Shown in pieces: positions 56,721 to 64,000 of a DNA stretch of 64,000 nucleotides (its first letter is position 1; the number at the start of each line of letters is the position of its first letter). This stretch comes from Alentia gelatinosa (lineage: Eukaryota > Annelida > Polychaeta > Phyllodocida > Polynoidae), in the NCBI GenBank assembly GCA_950022655.1, contig OX465579.1:141431118-141495117 (forward strand), read 5' to 3'. Made by a program: the position numbers and the translations under genes. The notes under the pieces were generated by a model. The model was not told where the DNA came from. It made no database searches and saw nothing but the letters and a program-made list of their open reading frames with translations.

Positions 56721-58416
56721 TGTAAAAGGTAAGAATGAAGACGTTATGGGGAAGGTCTCAGAAACCCAAATTGCTAAGGATTCACCAGTAGAGGGTACAG
56801 TCGAAAAACCTTCTGAGATGGTAGATGCAGAGCCAATTCAGGCTGCTGTCACTCTGGTAGCAGATTCAAAAGAGGTTAAAGAGAAAGAAGAAGTAAAATC
56901 AACAGAGACTGACGAAAGTAAGAATAGAGGTGACGTCGAAGGGAAGGTCTCGGAAATGCCTACACAGATTGCTACTGAAGCCGTAGATGACAAAACATCC
57001 GAGAAAGAGGATACAAAACTAAATGGGATTAAAGACACTGAAGTAACAGATACCTCAAATCCCACACCAGAGCTTATAGAGGAAGGGACAGGAGATTCAG
57101 CAGAGACTGAGGTAACTGAAGTGAAGGTATCTCTGGCACGAACAGAAACTGATGCTAGTTTATCAACTGAAGATAAAAATGACAAAACCTCTGATATGGA
57201 GGCTGGAGCCACTCTAGTAAAGGAAAGTAGGAAAGATGAAGTTGAAGTAAAGGCCTTAGAACCAACATCAGATTCTGAAAATATTTCAACTGGCGAGGTT
57301 ACAGAAGAGAAGGAGGCTGCGCAAATATCTGAAACCGATAGCACACAAGTAGAAGATACCGGAGTATCTAAGTCTAAAGTGGAAGAGGAAGTCCATTCTG
57401 GAAAGGACAGCGAGAAAGCCTTCGGAGTACCAACAGAAACTGATACTAATTCACCAGTAGCAGACACAGAGGACAAACCCTCTGGGAATGAGAAGGTACA
57501 ACTAGGTTCTCAAGTAGAAACTGTAGGGTATTTAAAGGAGTCCAAAGACACAGAGGAGGTAAAGGAGACTGAGGAAAACAGGCAAGAAGCAGAAGTTGAG
57601 ATTAAGGTTTCAGAGACTAAAACAGAAAATGATGCTAATTCATCAGCAGAATATTCAGCTGAGAATCTTTCTGAGAAGAAGGACGCACAACCAACTAAGA
57701 TTGAGAGCACACAGGTAATAGATGCTGATGGGTCTCAGTCAGAGCCAAAAGAGGAAGAAGAGGTAAAATCATCAGATTCTGGGGCTCAAGTCGCTGACGT
57801 GGCACTAAAGGAAGATTCCAAAGAAAAATTTGAAGAAGTAAAGGTAAAATCACCAGCAACTCAAGAAACTGAGAAAGAGGACAGAGCTGAAGTGAGGGTT
57901 TCAGAAACCTCAAAAGAACTAGATGCTAATTCCCAAGCAGAAGGTACAGATACCAAACCTTCTGGGGAGGAGAATGCACAAAATACTCAAGCTGGAGGCA
58001 CTCAATCAATAGATTCTGAGCATACCAAACCCGAGTTTAAAGAGGAAGAAGAGGTAGAATCAACAACAGATAGAGAAAATGTTCAACAATCACAAGTAGT
58101 AGGGATTCGAGCCTTTGAAGGAGAGCTTTTAACAAAAGGTAAAACTGACAAAGATTCAGCAATTCCATCCATTTCAACAGATGGGACAACAGAATCACAA
58201 ACTTCCCAGACAGATAATCTGAACGCAGAGAATACTGAGAATGTTACAAAAGTATCTGAGGAATGTTCAGAAAGTATGGGAATAAAGAATAAACAGGTCC
58301 ATAAGAGTGATAGAAACATTGAAGTACAGTCCAAAGACGGCGGTAATATCGCGTCTGAAAGTACGGGTATTTCTGGCGAGTCACTGCAGGACACCCCAAC
58401 CGAGAAAACCCAATAG
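55741..58416 (+). CDS. RP1: giant acidic repeat exon, part after the duplication, to the stop
   Basis: Frame +1 relative to the preceding part. It repeats the duplicated segment, then continues with further acidic repeats (ITANEGVTNEKPTENKDD, then DTEENKKETVEINVSEPPIE) that become irregular and Gln/Asn/Thr-rich, ending LQDTPTEKTQ and TAG at 58414-58416. It is the natural C-terminus of the long isoform if the duplication is an artefact or a polymorphism. Confidence 0.8.
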   Translation, partial: KGGTDEKPTENNDEAEIVQVAGDSKGEEIKSVEIDESKKEEVKVEGSEMSTETDSTEQEEGTDGKPTEKNDEAAVDQVPEDSKVEGEIKSGETDESQKEEVEGRVSEAPTGADITANEGVTNEKPTENKDDAGIEQVDEDSKVGGAIKSADTEENKKETVEINVSEPPIETDNTAKDKGTDEKPAEKNDEAGVEQVAEDSRVGEEIKSADTEEIKNETVQLKVSETPAETDNASKDKGTDEKPTENNGENGVDQVTEYSRMEEETKSADTEMKVSDTPTVVEFNSSIESRDDKPNEKEDAESNEAEVTQIADAVESKEREEIKPAETVKGKNEDVMGKVSETQIAKDSPVEGTVEKPSEMVDAEPIQAAVTLVADSKEVKEKEEVKSTETDESKNRGDVEGKVSEMPTQIATEAVDDKTSEKEDTKLNGIKDTEVTDTSNPTPELIEEGTGDSAETEVTEVKVSLARTETDASLSTEDKNDKTSDMEAGATLVKESRKDEVEVKALEPTSDSENISTGEVTEEKEAAQISETDSTQVEDTGVSKSKVEEEVHSGKDSEKAFGVPTETDTNSPVADTEDKPSGNEKVQLGSQVETVGYLKESKDTEEVKETEENRQEAEVEIKVSETKTENDANSSAEYSAENLSEKKDAQPTKIESTQVIDADGSQSEPKEEEEVKSSDSGAQVADVALKEDSKEKFEEVKVKSPATQETEKEDRAEVRVSETSKELDANSQAEGTDTKPSGEENAQNTQAGGTQSIDSEHTKPEFKEEEEVESTTDRENVQQSQVVGIRAFEGELLTKGKTDKDSAIPSISTDGTTESQTSQTDNLNAENTENVTKVSEECSESMGIKNKQVHKSDRNIEVQSKDGGNIASESTGISGESLQDTPTEKTQ

Positions 58417-58707
58417 TGACGTTTTGATATTATCTTAAGAATATACCATAAGATAGGAATATATGTGTAGATTCTGTTGTCATCACCCTTATAAATGTTG
58501 TTCTCATACAAATTTCACTTTTGCTGCTTGTACATACACATAACTCTGTGGAAATTACCGGAGAAACCTGTTGATATCTGTTCTTTCATCGTTTGTGACA
58601 TGTCCATATATATCCAAGATACATAGAATTATAGAACTGAACTAGTCATATGTATAGAAGGGCTGATGCATATATATGTATTATATATATATATTATTGA
58701 TGGTATC

Positions 58708-58713
58708 AATAAA
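58708..58713 (+). terminator. candidate poly(A) signal for the long isoform
   Basis: AATAAA 292 bp after the stop, in a TATATA-rich 3' UTR. Another AATAAA lies at about 59149. They support the acidic exon being a true terminal exon. Confidence 0.55.
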
Positions 58714-59437
58714 AATACCTAATGGAGACAATTTGGGGACAAAACAGTTATCCAGGACAATAGACATTTCAAGATTTTCTCTTGGCTCTGGATACTCTGG
58801 TGAGTTGAAGACTGCTTTAACAAATACATAAGAACTGTCACTACCTGAGGAGGGCATCCTTCACAACAGTGCCTAAGGCATGCCATTATAATCATGATGA
58901 TGTGTTTTCTTATCAAATAATCAGTATTCTCTGTATGGGAACAAGTCTTTGGGCACTTCTTTTAGATACAAGTGTATTACTTCTTTAAGATAGCAAGTAA
59001 TTATTCTAAAAATGTGGATTTCAAATATAAAATATAATACAAATGTAGACTATGATGATATTTGATGACTAAAAATCAATTGTGCGAGAATTCCTGAGTC
59101 ATTTCTGTTTCTGAATGACACTACTGTATATGCGAATCTTAAGAACATAAATAAAAGCTTAGAACTATGACTTCGTTGAACTTCACTCTTATGTTTACCC
59201 TGCACCTTCAGGCAAGGCCTTCCTACTATATAACTATTTCAATGTAGCACATACATATTATAGATCAGATCCAACGCCCGTGGTCTCGACAACTTTATAA
59301 GCATCAAAATCACGGATCGATGCACCTGTCCTATCCACCCAAAGGTATGAACCAAAACATGAGGAATTAGGGTATATTGAATTTGAATTGCTCAACGTAG
59401 AACACATGATATTTATATGTTACCATATACATTTAGT

Positions 59438-60060
59438 GTACCCCAGGGTTCTGTACTTGGTCGCTTCTATTTACTACTCATTTATGTTGATACCTGCATA
59501 TTTGTAACATTCAGTAGATTCTACAAAGCAAAGGTTTTTTTTAGATCTTTTATTCATCCTGATTAAGATAAGGCAGTGATTGCCTGTTTACAACCTGTAA
59601 CCAGCATCGAGGTACTTTGATGATAATGTGATGATATTAGTGATACTACTAGCAGCCATAACAGTAATCTAAAATTGTTGTCAGGTCAACGCCATCTGGA
59701 ACATTGAACATGCATAAATCTAAGAGTTGCTGGTATATTACTACTGTACCACCTAGTTGGAGGGTCCATGCAAGGAATCTAGGGCTAAAGAATATGACGA
59801 TACTGCATGTTTGCTCCATGAATAAAGAAGAGTAACATTTGATACCAAATTAAGTCCGACAGAGGATATTAAAAATCTAGTAAATGATTCGGTAGTAGAC
59901 CTCAAGTGATTAATCAAATAGATGTGTCTACTATAAAGGGATTAATGGCATATTTCCATAGAGGTTGCATCCTGGATTTAGCTAATGAGTTGCAACGTCT
60001 TCGAAATAGAGCAATTCTGGTCATATTTCCGTGTGGAAGATGGCTTTAAGGTTTGCCCAC
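59438..60060 (+). mobile_element. decayed LINE reverse-transcriptase fragment
   Basis: VPQGSVLGRFYLLLIYVD at 59438-59493 is the RT VPQGSVLGP-type motif. Further on, YFDDNVMI at about 59616 stands where a YADD-type active site is expected. YFHRGCILDLANELQRLRNR near 59953-60010 matches the downstream LQ-x-x-Q-N-R-A region. Frames are broken throughout. Confidence 0.7.
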
Positions 60061-60977
60061 TTAAATGATGCCACGTGGAAAAATGGATAGTCGTCAAAAA
60101 TTATAATTGCTAAGCATCATGTGTAAGAAGTCTAAGGATTCTATGGATGAAAGGATAAACGGCACTAGAAGTAACAAAAAATCCAATGATACTAAATGCA
60201 GATTTCGGCACACTGGATACATGGAAATACCTTCATATCGAAGCATATATATATAGGGGCATCACGAAAGGCATTAGAACATGTAATTTAAAGATTTCAT
60301 TACAAAAATGCAGTTACAAATAACCAGCTGACATTCGATATTGGTTATTAGTGAACTACACGTACCTATAACTCATCCATCCATCACTCCTCCTACGACC
60401 AACATTGATATACAACGCGATAACTATGAATGACAACCAAAACATAAACAGAGGAACGTAACAAAATGATGAAATAGTGGTACGTTAACGAAAAATTAAG
60501 AAAACAAGATAAAATGGTGATGAAATATTTTTTACTCACTCATCAAAGTTATAAATGCCATGGTTTCACGCAGTAACTATAGTTGGTCTATCACTAAAAC
60601 ATTTGATCCATCACACTCTGAATAGCGGATGATGCACTATGAGATTTTATGGATTGAGTATAAAGACCATGCTTGTGAATTTGATGGTTATGACTGAGGC
60701 CTCCGCGGTCTCTAGTTGCCCTTGTATTTGTTATTTTGGGTAACATTTAAAGTTAGTATTATGGGACTGTTCTCACGAGAACGATTAAGAACGATTTTTA
60801 CCTGACACATTTATATCTGCATACATTCACATGTCTATATCTATGAGTAGATTTGTTAGAAACATCTTTTTGGACTTAGTATGATCGTCTCTGACTTATA
60901 TTGTTGCCACGCCTCCGTCGAGAACCTGCACATTAGTTTTCTGTCATTGCCTGACATGGAGAGGATGTTTCTTGCAG

Positions 60978-61037
60978 ATTTGCCAGTAGATGATGTACCT
61001 GATGATATAACATTGGATCCACCGAAAACGGTGGAGG
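60978..61037 (+). CDS. RP1: linker exon Y (60 nt), bypass isoform
   Basis: Phase 1-1. Acceptor TTTCTTGCAG, donor GAGG/GTGAGT. Encodes LPVDDVPDDI then TLDPPKTVE: acidic, Pro-rich. It can join in frame to exon X (49704), skipping the acidic exon, or to any phase-1 exon upstream. Confidence 0.6.
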
Positions 61038-62576
61038 GTGAGTCCGCACTAGGTTAAACAGGATAATGTTAATTGCATGATTAAGTCATATAGTGATATG
61101 GTGATTATAGACACGTATAATTGCATTGAGCTGATATATTCTTTAGAGATAAAAGGAATATAAGAATGAATTTCAGGAAATATACTTTAAACAGCATCTG
61201 AAACATCCGTCCTTGATGGGGTAGCTCGGCCACATGCACCTGTCCTTAAAAGGTTAAAGGTTCAATGCCTATGTATGAAAATAACGCTAGGTATGATATA
61301 CTTCTATAGACCATCTATCCTGCTTGATACATTTAATAGGGCATAATGACCCTTAACGCAACCAACCCTGTATATATTTACATCAATAGCCTTTGCATTG
61401 ATTGAGAGAATTTTCTTAATGTAGCTTAAGCGTGTCAATCAGTGTCCCCGATTAATGACCCATTGACAAGGCTGTCGACGTTGTAGCTTGCTGATGGAAA
61501 TGGTGTGGTTTTATCATGTGTTGATGTTTTAACATGGAATATGTGGTAAATGATACTATGTATGGCTGTGTGTACAGATAGAATGTCCAAGTCAGCATGC
61601 ACTAATTCCTGAATAGATAAGAATATATACAAATTGATAGCAATCGTTGCATTGTTGTTTCGTGCACAAACTAAAACAACAACTTCCTCAATTGTGACTA
61701 TTGATTCAACTAGGCTGGATGGTTTTATGAGACTTTTTACTACATAAGAACTAATGACAAGCTCTTAGATATTCTAGGGACGTTCAGGAGCGTTTGCACG
61801 GAAGAAGGATTGTCATCTAAGAAAATATCATATGAAACATATGTTTATTTAGACATGTTTTATGCTACTCTTTGCTTCATATTAATTCCTGCTTGTAAAC
61901 ATGTTCTACTATACCATATTACTCCAAAGAAAATCCAACGAACGCGTCTGACCCGACAGGGGAAGACCCGTTTGACCGAAGAAATTACTCACATGTATAT
62001 TCTTGATATTTTTTGAATTACCTCATTTTGCACTGTCGATTAAGATTTCTTTGGCGTGTAACACATTGCACCAAACTTGATTAGTTTTCATTGTGTATAC
62101 TGTCCGCTGATCGATTCATCTTGGGAGTATCAATACTTACTTCTTCGTCACCCCAAACGTTGTTTATATTGATAATAATGTACTTTTACCTGTTGGCCCT
62201 CATGGCTTGACTATGTATCCCCCAAAATATTATAGTGCTCTGCAGTGCCACTCCTCAATACCAGGGAGCTAGATGAGCTCCTCTCTGTGGGATATTCATA
62301 GCAGGTCTCCTGTTATTCTTAAAGTAGTCTCGGTGATTAACTATAAGATATTAATGCAGGATAGAAAAACAAAGACCATCTAGTCCTAATTGACCCCCTC
62401 TATTTTCATAATGCATGCGACAAGCTATAGCAAGGCTTTTAGTTATAAGCAAAAGTGTATATAATTAACTTAATCATTAAGTCCATCTTGCTCTGTCTGT
62501 CGTAAGTAATTACTGGATCAAAAGTCCTTTCTTTAAATCTCGCTAATTTTCACTCCAAGCATTATCTTTTTGCAAG
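61038..62576 (+). other. intron after exon Y
   Basis: AT-rich; no gene or clear repeat recognised. ORFs at 61435-61632 (minus) and 61810-62016 (plus) lack support. Confidence 0.6.
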
Positions 62577-62639
62577 ACTATCGGCCGATTCCTGTTGAGG
62601 CACAAGAAGAGCAACAGGAGGAAGAAGAAAAACCCAATG
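62577..62639 (+). CDS. RP1: linker exon Z (63 nt), bypass isoform
   Basis: Phase 1-1. Acceptor TTTTTGCAAG, donor AATG/GTAGGA. Encodes DYRPIPVEAQ then EEQQEEEEKPN, an acidic linker leading into the next PLAT exon. Confidence 0.6.
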
Positions 62640-63732
62640 GTAGGAATGACATTGTATCATCTATAATTCCTTCCCCCCTAGGAGGGATGTTCTTGAAGTG
62701 AACTAGTTTTGATTGGTCATTTTCGTATTGTAGCGTTAGCTGGGTTATGTTATTTTTTTGGCCAGTTTAATCAAGCAAACCAGACTTCAGTTAAAAGCTA
62801 CCCTGTGACTTGCCGAACCACAGGTTGTTTCGAGGTTGGAAAGAACCAGAGGATTTCCTACTCATACCTGGGACCTGTTTCAGTAGTTTCATGAGATGTC
62901 TAGATGGGATCTGTGACACCATACGGACAGATCACAAGATTGCAGTCGATGACACACAGAGTTTCACTCACTTCTCGTAGGAATTAAGCAATGACGCTTT
63001 CACATGAGATGGGGATACATATAATCTATAATCGTTCCAAATATGGAGAAGATTGGCCACTTCGATCTTCAGATATTTGCTAGTCTTTTTCCGCCGTTGC
63101 TTGCACACACACTTTTGACTTAGCAGGGAGAGCCGAAGCTCTATCCCAGGTTGCTAGTTCCCTAGCCAAAGCTAGGTAACTCACAGGTGGGTCAGGTACA
63201 AACAACTCAGGTTGAATAACCCAGACCCAGAGGAAGGAATTGGGAAGATATAATGGTCTCTCGAGAAGCGCAACGAGTGATATGCCCTCCTAGTTGTGAT
63301 CCAGACTATATATAGTCGGCGAACCCATGGCACTTCCGCGTATGAGCTCTGCTCTGCTACTCAAAGCCAGGGACGGACATGCCGTGTTCTCTCATGACAT
63401 TGAAAAAAAACCCACCAATCGATCCCTACATTATCATTACTCAGACCAAACGCAGGTTCCATACTTATTATAAGTGATTAAATGTAAACAACATGATCCT
63501 AATTGTAATATATATGTATATATATGGAAAAGAGAGAGAAACAGACTTACAGAGAGAGACAAATAGTATGTCAGTTTTATATAGTTGAGAGTAAATGGCA
63601 ATCTAAAACTTATCCCGTTATTGTAACCAATAGTGGAAATATCACATAATGTTCGTATTTAATTAGCATAGATTCATGTATAACTAAAACTGCAATAAAA
63701 CTAATATCAAACATAAAACTTCACATTCATAG
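62640..63732 (+). other. intron before PLAT 5
   Basis: Contains a copy (about 62870-63085) of the dispersed transposon sequence also seen at 10359-11614, sharing GTAGGAATTAAGCAATGA and TATGGAGAAGATTG phrases. Otherwise AT-rich with TATA runs near 63510. Confidence 0.65.
62870..63085. repeat. dispersed repeat related to the 10359-11614 element
   Basis: CTGTTTCAGTAGTTTCATGAG at the left resembles the GTTTCACTAG ends there. CTTCTCGTAGGAATTAAGC near 62972 and GGAGAAGATTG near 63044 match the segments at about 10590 and 10930. Confidence 0.6.
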
Positions 63733-63992
63733 CATTTGACTGGAAGGTGTATGTCTCTACTGGGAAGGATTATACCATGGGCACGAAGGCCAAGGTCATG
63801 TTATACGTGTACGGGGACAAAGGTCAGACAGACGCTATACCGCTTGAGACTTCGGGCAGCGGCGAACCCGTCTTCCTTCCCGGTGGAAACGATGATTTTA
63901 AGATAAATCTCGGAAAGGACATCGGGGAGATATATAAAATCCGTATCGGACATGACGACCCCCGTAAAGAAGAAGGATGGTACTTAGAGAAG
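63733..63992 (+). CDS. RP1: PLAT domain 5 exon (first half and core in one exon)
   Basis: Phase 1 in, phase 0 out, 260 nt. FDWKVYVSTGKDYTMGTKAK then VMLYVYGDKGQTD, later FKINLGKDIGEIYKIRIGHD and EEGWYLEK, is a clear type-a PLAT. Unlike PLAT 1 and 3 there is no intron at the FK/IN junction. The exon ends GAG AAG/GTATGA eight bases before the window edge, so the domain and gene continue outside. It could instead belong to a neighbouring PLAT gene, but the preceding phase 1-1 linkers favour continuity. Confidence 0.82.
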
Positions 63993-64000
63993 GTATGATT

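Larger units (their letters stand above)
58417..60977 (+). other. 3' UTR of the acidic exon, then intron for the continuing isoform
   Basis: AT-rich. Contains the poly(A) signals and a second decayed LINE fragment (59438-60060). No other exon recognised. Confidence 0.6.
799..64000 (+). other. RP1: RP1-like DCX/PLAT/beta-trefoil giant gene (locus span, 3' end outside window)
   Basis: All supported coding exons lie on the + strand and join in compatible phase into one gene. Family knowledge: paired N-terminal DCX domains with the VRNI-x-TPRG-x-HSI signature mark the RP1/RP1L1 branch, microtubule-associated proteins of the ciliary axoneme. Seen here: DCX-DCX, PLAT-PLAT, two beta-trefoils, PLAT-PLAT, a 17-22 residue repeat array made of single exons, a Ser/Pro segment and an acidic repeat region. 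Counting the 337-bp duplication once, the long form sums to 12,738 nt, a whole number of codons (about 4,245 aa). As written in this window it stops at 55757 (about 3,471 aa). Inference: an axonemal or cytoskeletal scaffold with several splice forms. The single-gene interpretation rests on phase and order only. Confidence 0.75.

Noticed and set aside
61735..61790. CTAG/GCTGGATGGTTTTATGA resembling another repeat exon
   Set aside because: The frame meets TGA after four codons and there is no donor; similarity is limited to GGCTGGATGG.

Overview
The window is eukaryotic. Every convincing coding segment is an exon bounded by AG and GT splice sites on the + strand. Introns run from about 200 bp to 10.9 kb and are AT-rich, full of small DNA-transposon remnants (MITEs), palindromes, microsatellites and decayed LINE fragments. 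The protein is closest in design to the animal RP1/RP1L1 doublecortin proteins of photoreceptor cilia, so I read the source as an invertebrate animal, probably a marine deuterostome or lophotrochozoan. The species cannot be settled from sequence alone.

One very large gene appears to occupy the whole window. It starts at an ATG at 907 with an in-frame stop just upstream and runs off the right edge. Reading order: two doublecortin (DCX) domains (907-2960); a 10.9 kb transposon-rich intron; a first pair of PLAT domains (13827-17240); two tandem beta-trefoil-like domains (18304-25137); an alternative short C-terminus with a stop and poly(A) signals (25510-25849) or a basic linker exon (26975-27136); a second pair of PLAT domains (28755-34231). 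Then follows an unusual array of about twenty tiny phase 1-1 exons (35556-45588), most of 66 nt, each encoding one 17-22 residue GW-K-K-V type repeat. Next come two linker exons (48556-48953), a Ser/Pro-rich exon (49243-49704) and an 8.1 kb exon of acidic Glu/Lys/Thr repeats (50323-58416) that ends in a stop followed by a poly(A) signal. Further phase 1-1 exons (60978-61037, 62577-62639) and a fifth PLAT exon (63733-63992) indicate isoforms that bypass the acidic exon and continue beyond the window.

Splice phases add up through the chain. The long form is open from 907 to the stop at 58416 only if an exact 337-bp direct duplication inside the acidic exon (55404-55740 / 55741-56077) is counted once. 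As given, that duplication shifts the frame and ends the protein at 55757. One repeat exon (38710) has lost a base at its donor and another (45538) carries an in-frame stop, so each is probably skipped or makes a truncated form.

Exon boundaries were placed by eye from splice consensus, frame continuity and domain similarity. No transcript evidence was available. The main novelty is the domain combination DCX2-PLAT2-trefoil2-PLAT2, followed by an expanding tandem micro-exon array and a giant acidic repeat exon.
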